In this document: in pieces, positions 1 through 6,357 of the stretch
Position numbering within the stretch: the first letter of the stretch is position 1
Layout of the letters: each line of letters begins with the position of its first letter
DNA from: Elusimicrobiota bacterium
GTDB lineage: Bacteria > Elusimicrobiota > Elusimicrobia > Elusimicrobiales > UBA9959
Reading direction: 5' to 3'
Length of the DNA stretch: 16,563 bases
Assembly: GCA_030637365.1 (NCBI GenBank)
Contig: DAOWGR010000046.1
Location: 1 to 16,563 of the forward strand
Program-made: the position numbers and the translations under genes
Notes under the pieces: model-generated
Database searches by the model: none
What the model was told of the DNA's origin: nothing
Seen by the model: the letters and a program-made list of their open reading frames with translations, nothing else

Positions 1-948
1 ATGGAAAAAATTAAAAACGAATACGCGGGAGAAATAGTAAAAGACTATGACGAGAAACTCGCGCGCTTACAAAAGCAATATCATGAAGAATTGCTTGGCG
101 TGCAAAAAAGAGGCAATAATAATGTTGTCAGAGTCAATAAGGAGCGTCAAGATGAAATCGCTCGGCGACATGTTCGGTATCAGTCTGAAATTGAAAATAA
201 GATAACGGAGATTAGAATTCAATATGAAAATAATTTGGCGGAAATGAAGCTGAAAGTCAGGGAACGGTGTAATAAAGAGTTTGAACATGAAATGAAAAGG
301 ATGAAAGATGAAAAATCAAAAGTTGGCGGTGAATTGGAAAAAATACGTGAAGGAGCGCTGAAATCCGAGAAAGAGTATAAGGCGCTTCTTGAAAATAAAA
401 GCAAATCGGAGGTTCGGATATCCGCGATTAAGGCTGACTTTTCCAATCAGGTTGAGAAGATGGAACAAAAAGAGAATGAAATAAAAGAAGAATATGGAAA
501 ATGTATTGCCGCTTACAAAACCAAAGAAAATAATCTTATGGGCAAGTTTGAGGTTTTGAATAATAAGCTCAACGAGATGTCGGAATTGCAGAAACAAAAA
601 GATTCCGAAGTGAAAAAAAACAGTTTTAAGGTTAAAGAAATTAATGATAATTTAAAAAAAGAATTGGTCGCGGAAAAGGACAATAGAGTCGGATTTGAAT
701 CTGAGATTTTATCGCTCAAACAAAAAGTTCAAAAAATGGCGCTTCAAGAACAAGAAGCTTTAAATCAATTGCAAGTTGAAAAAGACGATTTCGCTGAAAA
801 TCAGCGGAGTTATGAAGATCATATCGCGCGGCAGGTTCAAAAGATGGAAGAGGTTGCCAAAGAGCTTAATGAATATAAGGAGATGGAAAGTAAATTTACC
901 GATAGGATGAAGTGGGCGTTTAAAGGCGGATTAGAGGACGGAGAATAG
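1..948 (+). CDS. Long coiled-coil protein, probably 5'-truncated by the window
   Basis: The reading frame is open from the first base to a TAG at 946-948 and gives 315 residues. Nearly the whole chain is charged and helical, dominated by Glu, Lys, Gln and Asn with Leu, Ile and Met at heptad-like spacing. No signal peptide, membrane segment or catalytic motif is visible. The composition is that of a filament-like or scaffold coiled coil. The first codon of the window is ATG, but no upstream sequence or ribosome binding site can be seen, so the true start may lie outside. It precedes flbD-motA-motB on the same strand, separated by 187 bp that contain repeats and a promoter, so it is probably a separate transcription unit. 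A role in motility is possible only by position; the family is not recognised. Confidence 0.7.
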   Translation: MEKIKNEYAGEIVKDYDEKLARLQKQYHEELLGVQKRGNNNVVRVNKERQDEIARRHVRYQSEIENKITEIRIQYENNLAEMKLKVRERCNKEFEHEMKRMKDEKSKVGGELEKIREGALKSEKEYKALLENKSKSEVRISAIKADFSNQVEKMEQKENEIKEEYGKCIAAYKTKENNLMGKFEVLNNKLNEMSELQKQKDSEVKKNSFKVKEINDNLKKELVAEKDNRVGFESEILSLKQKVQKMALQEQEALNQLQVEKDDFAENQRSYEDHIARQVQKMEEVAKELNEYKEMESKFTDRMKWAFKGGLEDGE

Positions 949-952
949 AAAA

Positions 953-976
953 TAGCGCAACGGAACGGCAGCGCGA
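953..976 (+). repeat. Degenerate octamer-like array after the coiled-coil gene
   Basis: Starting 4 nt after the stop codon, the sequence has units resembling the octamers found after other genes here (endings AACG and then GGCAG, followed by GCGCGAC). The opening word AATAGCGCAAC recurs at the start of the array after the lipoprotein gene (3829-3839). It is the most degraded member of the set. Confidence 0.45.
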
Positions 977-1024
977 CCCTCCTTCGCCAACAAAGCTTCC
1001 CCCTTCGCTGAAAGCTTCGGAGGG
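977..1024. repeat. Palindromic and tandem intergenic element
   Basis: CCCTCC at 977-982 is the inverse complement of GGAGGG at 1019-1024. Between them a word of the form CCTTCGC-N-AAAGCTTC occurs twice in tandem (981-999 and 1002-1018). The rest of the spacer to 1093 is G+C- and purine-rich, with no recognisable gene. There is no T-run, so a standard terminator is not supported. Confidence 0.5.
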
Positions 1025-1093
1025 ACAAAGTCGGAAGAGCAAGCAGCGATACGGCGCGGAAAGCACAAAAGCGCGAGGCGCAGAGGCCGAAGA

Positions 1094-1128
1094 AATTTTA
1101 CGCTCTTTGCGAGGTAAAATTGTATAAT
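1094..1128 (+). promoter_or_regulatory. flbD promoter with an inverted repeat just upstream of the -10
   Basis: A perfect TATAAT lies at 1123-1128 and the flbD ATG begins at 1136, so the expected transcription start is at or next to the ATG. No Shine-Dalgarno is possible on such a transcript. A perfect 8-bp inverted repeat (AATTTTAC at 1094-1101, GTAAAATT at 1114-1121) with a 12-nt spacer covers the -35 region and ends 1 nt before the -10. It could be an operator, or a hairpin at the end of the upstream transcript. Confidence 0.55.
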
Positions 1129-1135
1129 TAACGCA

Positions 1136-1366
1136 ATGATAACATTAAAAAAACTGAATGGATCGGATATTGTTATAAACGCCGAGCTGATAGAAACTAT
1201 TGAAGCGGCTCCCGATACTGTGATTAATTTGGTGACTGGAAACAGGTTTATAGTGAAAGATTCGGTTAAAGAAGTGATTGCTAAAGTTGCCGAGTATCGA
1301 AAAATAGTTTATTCAGGGAAAAAAGCGGTTAATCCCATTGAAGGGCTTCAAAGAGATCCACTTTAA
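1136..1366 (+). CDS. flbD: FlbD family flagellar protein
   Basis: The 76-residue protein has the FlbD signature: an MI-x-L start, LNGSDIVINAELIE, the I-E-x-x-PDT-x-I-x-L core and a glycine-Asn turn before FIVKDSVKEV. FlbD proteins are small (about 60-90 residues) and are typically encoded just upstream of motA/motB in Firmicutes, spirochetes and other flagellated phyla. Their biochemical role is not well established. Here it directly precedes motA, matching that synteny. The last ten or so residues (from about V65) extend beyond the conserved core. The start is the first ATG after a TATAAT placed 7 nt upstream, and no Shine-Dalgarno is present, which suggests a leaderless message. The name FlbD here means the motA-linked small protein, not the Caulobacter transcription factor. 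Confidence 0.9.
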   Translation: MITLKKLNGSDIVINAELIETIEAAPDTVINLVTGNRFIVKDSVKEVIAKVAEYRKIVYSGKKAVNPIEGLQRDPL

Positions 1367-1381
1367 CTAACAGCGACGCAG
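1367..1381 (+). repeat. Short octamer pair abutting the flbD stop
   Basis: The two units CTAACAG and CGACGCAG start at the base after the TAA and belong to the ACAG/GCAG-ending octamer family found after several other genes. A small GACG/CGTC stem (1375-1378 with 1384-1387) overlaps the end. Confidence 0.45.
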
Positions 1382-1388
1382 AGCGTCA

Positions 1389-1447
1389 CAAGAGGCAAGA
1401 GGCAAGAAATAATAAGGAATTCCTTATAATTCTGACTTCTGACCTCT
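1389..1447 (+). repeat. Heptamer arms around a 16-bp perfect palindrome
   Basis: CAAGAGG is repeated exactly at 1389-1395 and 1396-1402, with a third partial unit. TTCTGAC is repeated exactly at 1430-1436 and 1437-1443. The two arms are imperfect inverse complements (about 13 of 18 positions). Between them is the perfect palindrome ATAAGGAATTCCTTAT (1412-1427). In RNA this would be one long imperfect hairpin ending just before the motA ribosome binding site at 1456-1460. Confidence 0.65.
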
Positions 1448-1466
1448 ATCATTTGCGGAGGTTTTG

Positions 1467-2273
1467 ATGGATATAGCAACATTTACCGGGATAGTGTTTT
1501 TTACGGGTTTTGCCTTGGTTTCCGTTTATATCGCGGAAGGTCTTGCCGGATTTGCGCCTTTTCTAAATATAGAAGCCGCGTTAATGGTTGGAGGCGGAAC
1601 TTTATGCGCGCTGTTGATTAATTATCCATTATCCGAAGTTCTTGGCCTTGGCAAAGTTTTAAAAAAAGTTCTTGCTTCAAAAGGAGAGGACACTTCTCGC
1701 ATAGTATCCACTTTTGTGTCTCTGGCTAAAAAAGCTAAAACGGAAGGTTTTCTTTCACTGGAGGCTGAACTTGAAAGTATTGATAATGATTTTCTTAAAA
1801 GAGGCGTTCAACTCGTAGTTGACGGCGCTGATCATGAATTTATAAGAAATATGCTTGAAACGGAATTGGATTTTATTAGAGAGCGTCATAAAGTCGGAAG
1901 AGGCATATTTAACGCTTTGGGGACTTACGCGCCCGCTTTCGGCATAATCGGAACCGTTTTGGGTATGATACTTATGTTAAATTCAATTGAGGATGTGGCT
2001 CAAGTTCCGCGAAGAATGGCATTGGCGCTGGCGGCGGCTTTTTATGGCATGGGGCTTGGTTACTGGATTTTTTTGCCGATGGCCGGAAAACTTAAAAGGA
2101 GGTCGGAGGAAGAGCTTTTTGTGAAGGAAATCATAATAAGAGGTATTCTTTTGCTTCAGAGCGGAGCTACGCCGAGTATTGTGGGAGCAAATTTAAGAGC
2201 GTATCTTGAACCCTCTAAAAGGACGGAAGTGGAAATTGACAGGGGACCGGAAGCGCCGCCGGTAGAGGAATAA
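1467..2273 (+). CDS. motA: Flagellar motor stator protein MotA
   Basis: MotA forms the ion channel of the stator with MotB in the inner membrane and contacts the rotor. The 268-residue chain has four predicted membrane segments: about 5-24, 34-53, 150-172 and 184-204. The third segment carries the conserved proline (P156 in GTYAPAFGIIGTVLG) and the fourth ends with the second conserved proline (P204 in FLPMAGKLKRR). Segments 2 and 3 flank a charged cytoplasmic loop with the KKAKTEGFLSLE motif that corresponds to the rotor-contact region. A TTG at 1464 is in frame, but GGAGG at 1456-1460 is placed correctly for the ATG at 1467, which I take as start. The C-terminus is acidic. It is followed by motB after 77 bp. 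Which ion it conducts cannot be told from the sequence. Confidence 0.95.
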   Translation: MDIATFTGIVFFTGFALVSVYIAEGLAGFAPFLNIEAALMVGGGTLCALLINYPLSEVLGLGKVLKKVLASKGEDTSRIVSTFVSLAKKAKTEGFLSLEAELESIDNDFLKRGVQLVVDGADHEFIRNMLETELDFIRERHKVGRGIFNALGTYAPAFGIIGTVLGMILMLNSIEDVAQVPRRMALALAAAFYGMGLGYWIFLPMAGKLKRRSEEELFVKEIIIRGILLLQSGATPSIVGANLRAYLEPSKRTEVEIDRGPEAPPVEE

Positions 2274-2350
2274 AGAAACAAGATTTGGCAGTCTGGATGG
2301 ATATGGCTTTGTAGAGTATTCCGTGTATAGTTGGTTTTATATGGGTTATT

Positions 2351-3034
2351 ATGGATAAAAGATTGCGAAATATGGTTCCGGAGGATGATGAGATAGTGGC
2401 TCAAGTGGGGCATCCCGCTCCGCCATGGATGGTTAATTACGCAGATTTAATGACTGAGCTTGTTTGTTTTTTCGTTATTCTTTACGCTCTCAGCGCCGCC
2501 TTAAATAAAGATGTTCAAGCTGCGGCCAAAGAAGTGGAGGAAATGATAGAAGTTGGGGAAGTTGCCGGCGCTGTTGAAATAAGCAAGGAAGGTTTGAAAA
2601 TTTCGTTGGAAGAACAGGGGGAATTGTCTTTTTTTGAGAGTGGCAAGTCCGAATTGACGGGAGAAATGAAGCAAACTCTGGATAAAATGTTGGAAGTTAT
2701 TAAGAAAGTAATTGAGAAAAATGAAATTATAATTGAAGGCCATACAGATGATGTTCCGATAAAAACCAAAGAATTTTCTTCAAATTGGGATTTGTCTACG
2801 GCGAGGGCGACTGAAGTTGTTAAGTATTTTATCGGTAAGAATGTTCCGCCCGCTAAAATGGCTGCGATAGGTTATGGTCAGCATCGTCCTATTGTGCCCA
2901 ATATTTCGCATGAAAACAGAAGAAAAAACAGAAGAGTTGTTTTTTTTATCAAAACAAGCAGTGGAAAATTTCAAAATGCCGCGGCGCATGAAAAAAGCAA
3001 AGAACAAAAGAAAATAGAGGGCAAAAAGCAGTGA
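2351..3034 (+). CDS. motB: Flagellar motor stator protein MotB (OmpA-like C-terminus)
   Basis: MotB anchors the stator to peptidoglycan. The 227-residue protein has a short cytoplasmic N-terminus, then one membrane helix (about 27-50) with the channel motif PPWMVNYADLMTE, in which D32 is the expected ion-binding aspartate. The C-terminal OmpA-like peptidoglycan-binding domain (about 85-200) has the EGHTDDVPI motif, the NWDLSTARA helix and the GYG...HENRRKNRRV motif. A lysine-rich tail follows. Length is slightly below typical MotB. The 77-bp gap from motA is longer than usual for these genes and contains only a single octamer-like word (TTGGCAG) shortly after the motA stop. No strong Shine-Dalgarno is visible before the ATG at 2351; GGGTT at 2343-2347 is weak. 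Confidence 0.95.
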   Translation: MDKRLRNMVPEDDEIVAQVGHPAPPWMVNYADLMTELVCFFVILYALSAALNKDVQAAAKEVEEMIEVGEVAGAVEISKEGLKISLEEQGELSFFESGKSELTGEMKQTLDKMLEVIKKVIEKNEIIIEGHTDDVPIKTKEFSSNWDLSTARATEVVKYFIGKNVPPAKMAAIGYGQHRPIVPNISHENRRKNRRVVFFIKTSSGKFQNAAAHEKSKEQKKIEGKKQ

Positions 3035-3084
3035 GCGGAGAGTAGAGGGATAAAAGCGGCCTCTTTGCCAAATAAGGAGAAAAA

Positions 3085-3825
3085 ATGAGGTTTATTGTTA
3101 AAATAATGCCATTGTTTCTGCTATCGGCCGTTATTTCTTTTTCCGGCTGTTTTGGGAGTTTTAAAAAACTTAAAGTAATGGATTTTACCAATAAGCGAGT
3201 TACTGATTTAACTTTTACAAAAAAAGTGGTGGGCAGCAGTAATTTTCTGTTTTTTTCAAAAACCGAGACCAAAGTATTTTTAGAAGGGTATATTCAGGGC
3301 ATTGTCACGGATTATGCGGATAATCCGATAGAGGGAGTGACGGTGCGGGCAATTGCGGGCAGACTCAGAGAGAAAAGCGATATTATTGAGTTTGACGCTA
3401 TTGAAGAAAGCGCCAACTCTTATATCAATCTTTCTTTTACTCCCGGGGTAAGCGATACGCAAGGATTATTTAAAATACAATTTTCATTGCCGGTGATTGA
3501 TGATGAAGTGGATGTTGAAGGGAAGATTGTTTATAATCCGGGTTGGCAACAGCAAAAAATAAATCTTGGAAAAACTTATGAACCGCAAATGAAAGAATCT
3601 TCTTTTAGACTTTATTATAATCTTGATACGGGTTTCCTCGCTTTTGCCGAAGGAATTCGCCATATTATTGTTCAACCGGTTGGAGAGGGGCCGGGCAAGA
3701 TGATGACTTTGCCGGGAAGCGGCGGCCCCAAAACAATAATGTTAAAAGAAGCCGATAAAGCAAAGGCTTCTTCGGATGACAGTGCAATGGAAGATTTATT
3801 TGAAGGTTTTGATTTTGGGAAATAA
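3085..3825 (+). CDS. Lipoprotein with a carboxypeptidase-regulatory-like domain, in the motor operon
   Basis: The 246-residue protein begins with a lipoprotein-type signal (hydrophobic 8-18, then SFSGC with C22 as the candidate lipidated cysteine; the F at -3 is atypical). Residues about 67-135 read like a carboxypeptidase-regulatory (CarboxypepD_reg-like) beta-sandwich: EGYIQGIVTDYADNPIEGV, then SDTQGLFKI. The C-terminus has a Gly/Pro-rich stretch and an acidic end (MEDLFEGFDF). The start is well supported by AAGGAG a few bases before the ATG. It lies 50 bp after motB on the same strand, so it is probably cotranscribed with the stator genes. I infer a periplasmic or membrane-attached accessory role, perhaps around the motor, but no known motor lipoprotein is recognised. 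Confidence 0.8.
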   Translation: MRFIVKIMPLFLLSAVISFSGCFGSFKKLKVMDFTNKRVTDLTFTKKVVGSSNFLFFSKTETKVFLEGYIQGIVTDYADNPIEGVTVRAIAGRLREKSDIIEFDAIEESANSYINLSFTPGVSDTQGLFKIQFSLPVIDDEVDVEGKIVYNPGWQQQKINLGKTYEPQMKESSFRLYYNLDTGFLAFAEGIRHIIVQPVGEGPGKMMTLPGSGGPKTIMLKEADKAKASSDDSAMEDLFEGFDFGK

Positions 3826-3831
3826 TAAATA

Positions 3832-3863
3832 GCGCAACAGCGCGACAGGCAACAGCGCGGCAG
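3832..3863 (+). repeat. Octamer array after the lipoprotein gene
   Basis: Four tandem units with ends at 3840, 3848, 3855 and 3863 end in AACAG, GACAG, AACAG and GGCAG; one has lost a base. It begins 6 nt after the stop codon. The following bases to 3967 contain one more ACAGC word but no gene. Confidence 0.65.
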
Positions 3864-3967
3864 AATAAAAAACAGCAATAAACTTTTCCGAATCGTCCAG
3901 TCCTTTTGGTTCGCATAGCTTTTAATATTGTTCCAGAAGAGCTGGATTACTCGAGAACGGATTGGGT

Positions 3968-3992
3968 ATGAAAAAAAAAAGTCATTGTCGCT
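3968..3992 (+). other. A10 homopolymer separating the natural mnmA start from its frame
   Basis: ATG at 3968-3970 is followed by exactly ten A (3971-3980) and then by codons for V-I-V-A leading into MSGG at 3993. With nine A the reading would be MKKKVIVAMSGG, the usual N-terminus of MnmA. With ten A the ATG frame runs into an early stop, and the mnmA frame is closed upstream by TGA at 3969-3971. This is either a one-base assembly error or a slippery, expression-modulating tract. Confidence 0.7.
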
Positions 3993-5048
3993 ATGAGCGG
4001 GGGTATTGATTCTTCGGTCGCGGCGGCAATTCTTAAAAAAGAAGGCTATGAAGTTATCGGTGTTACATTAAGGCTCGTTTTTAAGAGAAATTCGATAGAT
4101 ATGGATTGTTGCGTGGGGGATGATTCATTAAGTAAAGCTCGGGAAGTGTGCGCGAAACTGGGGATAAAGCATTATTTTAAAAATGTTCAAATCTTATTTA
4201 AAAAAGAAATTATAAATCGCTTTGTTGGCGAATATTTGAGCGGCCGCACTCCCAATCCCTGTATTGAATGCAATAGAAAAATAAAATTTGGTTATCTTTT
4301 TCAGTTGGCCGAGAAAATGGGCGCTGACGCGCTTGTCACCGGCCATTATGCCAAAATTATCGGGAGAAATGGAAAATTCGGTCTTTTTAAAGGGAGGGAC
4401 GCGGAAAAGGACCAAAGTTATTTTCTTTATTGTATCAAGCGAAATAAATTAAAAAATATTATTTTTCCTTTGGGTGATTTAACAAAGAAGGATGTGCGAA
4501 AAATGGCGCTGGATTTCGGCTTGTCTTTTTCTAAAGAAAAAGAAAGTAAAGATATTTGTTTTATTCCGGATGGTGATTATTCCGGATTTATTTTCCAAAG
4601 CGGGCAAACGGGGATCTCGAAAGGGAATATTGTGGATGAGAAAGGCAAGGTTTTGGGTTTTCATGACGGATTTTTTAATTTTACGGTGGGCCAAAGAAGA
4701 GGGCTTCGGATTGCGGCTAAAAACAGGCGATATGTCACTGAAATTATTCCGGCCTCCAATCGCATAGTGGTTGGTAAATTGAAAGATGTTTATTTTAAAA
4801 ATTTTTCCGTTAAAAATATTAATTGGATATGTCCTGAAAAATTTAAAGAAAATGATGAAATCAAAGTTCAGGTAAGGTATCGTCATGAGCCGGCAAAATG
4901 CAAAATATTTAAAACAGGTAAAAATTTCATGAAATTATCTTTTAATAAAAAACAATTCGCTTTAACACCGGGTCAATCCGCGGTTTTTTATAAAGGCAAT
5001 AAAGTTTTGGGCGGCGGCATTATTGATGCGGTAAGCAAAGGTGATTAG
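3993..5048 (+). CDS. mnmA: tRNA-specific 2-thiouridylase MnmA
   Basis: MnmA makes 2-thiouridine at the wobble position of Lys, Glu and Gln tRNAs using ATP and a relayed persulfide sulfur. Visible motifs are the PP-loop SGGIDSSVA at the very start, the first catalytic cysteine in NPCIECNRKIKFG (C90), GHYAKI, DQSYFLY, the second catalytic cysteine in KESKDICFIPDGDY (C189) and the C-terminal HDGFFNFTVGQRRGL region. The in-frame ATG at 3993 gives 351 residues and removes the beta-strand that normally precedes the PP-loop; the family start would be the ATG at 3968, one base out of frame (see the A10 feature). No Shine-Dalgarno precedes 3993. The gene stands alone between the lipoprotein and ddl. 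Function is certain; the start is not. Confidence 0.93.
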   Translation: MSGGIDSSVAAAILKKEGYEVIGVTLRLVFKRNSIDMDCCVGDDSLSKAREVCAKLGIKHYFKNVQILFKKEIINRFVGEYLSGRTPNPCIECNRKIKFGYLFQLAEKMGADALVTGHYAKIIGRNGKFGLFKGRDAEKDQSYFLYCIKRNKLKNIIFPLGDLTKKDVRKMALDFGLSFSKEKESKDICFIPDGDYSGFIFQSGQTGISKGNIVDEKGKVLGFHDGFFNFTVGQRRGLRIAAKNRRYVTEIIPASNRIVVGKLKDVYFKNFSVKNINWICPEKFKENDEIKVQVRYRHEPAKCKIFKTGKNFMKLSFNKKQFALTPGQSAVFYKGNKVLGGGIIDAVSKGD

Positions 5049-5086
5049 GCAGAAGGCGACAGTGCTACAGCGCGGCAGTTTGGCAG
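5049..5086 (+). repeat. Octamer array abutting the mnmA stop
   Basis: The array begins with the base after TAG. Units end in GCAG (5052), GACAG (5062), TACAG (5070), GGCAG (5078) and GGCAG (5086); the last three are exactly 8 nt apart. Confidence 0.65.
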
Positions 5087-5103
5087 TAAAACAATTGGCA
5101 AAA

Positions 5104-5200
5104 GCAAGAAGCAAGAAGTCAGATGTATGAGGAATGCTCTTATAAAGGCTATGTCAGTGTCGTATCATACGGCTAAGTATTGTCTTGTGCTTCAGCATTC
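5104..5200 (+). repeat. Heptamer array and dispersed repeat in the mnmA-ddl spacer
   Basis: GCAAGAA is repeated exactly at 5104-5110 and 5111-5117 and is followed by the related units GTCAGAT, GTATGAG and GAATGCT. GAATGCT (5132-5138) pairs perfectly with AGCATTC (5194-5200), closing a loop that includes a small CGTAT/ATACG hairpin at 5161-5171. The stretch 5119-5146 matches 11147-11174 at 22 of 28 positions, so it is part of a dispersed family. TTCTGATTTCTGA-type inverse units follow at about 5199-5213. Confidence 0.6.
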
Positions 5201-5221
5201 TGATTTCTGATTTTAATTATT

Positions 5222-5227
5222 TATAAT
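5222..5227 (+). promoter_or_regulatory. ddl -10 hexamer, probably leaderless
   Basis: A perfect TATAAT ends 6 nt before the ddl ATG at 5234. The expected transcription start coincides with the start codon. No good -35 hexamer and no Shine-Dalgarno are visible. Confidence 0.5.
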
Positions 5228-5233
5228 ATTGCT

Positions 5234-6313
5234 ATGAAAAAGAAAATTAATGTCGCGGTTGTTTTTGGCGGAGAATCTCCGGAACATAATGTGTCTTTAG
5301 AATCCGGCCGCGCGATATGTCGTGAAATAAATCCGAAGCTTTATAAATTATTTTGTATCTATATTTCGCGTTCAGGCGAGTGGTTTCTTGTTGATTCTGA
5401 AAAATTTATAAATAAAAAGGCGGTTTCCGCGCGAGCGGATGTTTTGCCATATCCTCCCAAAAAGTGTTTTGTGGTTTGCCAAAGAGCCGATAAAAAAATA
5501 TTACCGTTGAAAATAGATGTTGTTTTTCCGATTGTGCACGGAACCACGGGAGAAGACGGAGTGTTGCAAGGGGTATTTGAGTTGTTGGATATTCCTTATG
5601 TCGGCAGCGGCGTTGCCGCGTCTTCATGCGCGATAAATAAAGTTATGACCAAATTTATCGCTCAAAAAGAAAATATTCCTTGTCTTGAACATATTTCATT
5701 TTCAAAAAGCGATTTGCTTGTCAATCGGCCAAAATTAGAGTTGGACTTTCCTCTTTTTGTTAAGCCGGTATCTTTGGGTTCCTCCGTAGGCGTAACTAAA
5801 GTTAAAAAACAATCTTGTCTCAAAAAAGCGATAAATTCGGCTTTTAAACATGATGATAATATTATGATTGAGAAAGGAATTGAAAGAGCGCGCGAGATTG
5901 TTTGCGGTGTTTTTTGCGACGGCAAAAAACCGCAAACGTCCGTTTGCGGAGAAGTGAAACCGCTAAAACACGACTTTTTTGATTATGACGCCAAATATTT
6001 GGATAGTAAAGGTTTTGATTTAATTCTTCCCGCGAAAATATCTAAAAAAAATTCAGAGAAAATGCGTTCCATGTCTATTGGCGTTTTTCGCGCTTTAAAT
6101 TGCTCGGGTTTCGCCAGAGTTGATTTTTTAATGGATCCGTGTGATGAAGATAAATTTTATTTTTGTGAGATAAATACAATTCCGGGATTTACTTCGCATA
6201 GTCTTTATCCAAGCCTTTGGGAATTCTCGGGAATAAAAATCAAAGCGCTTATAGATCGACTGATTAAAACAGCGCTTAAGAAACCAACCAAACAAGGAAT
6301 TAGGCGTTTATAA
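5234..6313 (+). CDS. ddl: D-alanine--D-alanine ligase
   Basis: Ddl is an ATP-grasp enzyme that joins two D-alanines for the peptidoglycan stem peptide in the cytoplasm. The 359-residue chain is closer in length to DdlA than to the shorter DdlB. Diagnostic elements are FGGESPEHNVSLESG (E17 matches E. coli DdlB E15), VHGTTGEDGVLQG, PYVGSGVAAS, KPVSLGSSVGV (S183 matches DdlB S150), FFDYDAKY (Y255 matches DdlB Y216) and the metal-binding CEINTIPGFTSHSL (E312, N314). The tyrosine at 255 predicts ordinary D-Ala-D-Ala rather than D-Ala-D-lactate activity. The start follows a TATAAT by 6 nt. It is a single gene whose product feeds the same pathway as the PBP1A encoded about 7 kb downstream. Confidence 0.95.
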   Translation: MKKKINVAVVFGGESPEHNVSLESGRAICREINPKLYKLFCIYISRSGEWFLVDSEKFINKKAVSARADVLPYPPKKCFVVCQRADKKILPLKIDVVFPIVHGTTGEDGVLQGVFELLDIPYVGSGVAASSCAINKVMTKFIAQKENIPCLEHISFSKSDLLVNRPKLELDFPLFVKPVSLGSSVGVTKVKKQSCLKKAINSAFKHDDNIMIEKGIERAREIVCGVFCDGKKPQTSVCGEVKPLKHDFFDYDAKYLDSKGFDLILPAKISKKNSEKMRSMSIGVFRALNCSGFARVDFLMDPCDEDKFYFCEINTIPGFTSHSLYPSLWEFSGIKIKALIDRLIKTALKKPTKQGIRRL

Positions 6314-6324
6314 GTAGTAGTCTG

Positions 6325-6345
6325 CCATAATCCATAACCCTTAAT
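6325..6345 (+). repeat. Three heptamers after ddl
   Basis: CCATAAT, CCATAAC and CCTTAAT are consecutive 7-mers in the 44-nt spacer between the convergent ddl and GYF-protein genes. No terminator-like stem with a T-run is seen in this spacer. Confidence 0.5.
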
Positions 6346-6357
6346 TTTGCTGTAGTT

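Noticed and set aside
1389..1447. CRISPR array or leader
   Set aside because: Repeat units are 7-8 nt, too short, and there are no regularly spaced unique spacers or cas genes.
4479..4886. 135-codon antisense frame within mnmA, and a 91-codon sense frame at 4492-4767
   Set aside because: Both are shadow frames inside a well-supported mnmA coding region.
5234..6313. D-Ala-D-lactate (vancomycin-resistance type) ligase
   Set aside because: The specificity position corresponding to E. coli DdlB Y216 is tyrosine (Y255), as in ordinary D-Ala-D-Ala ligases.
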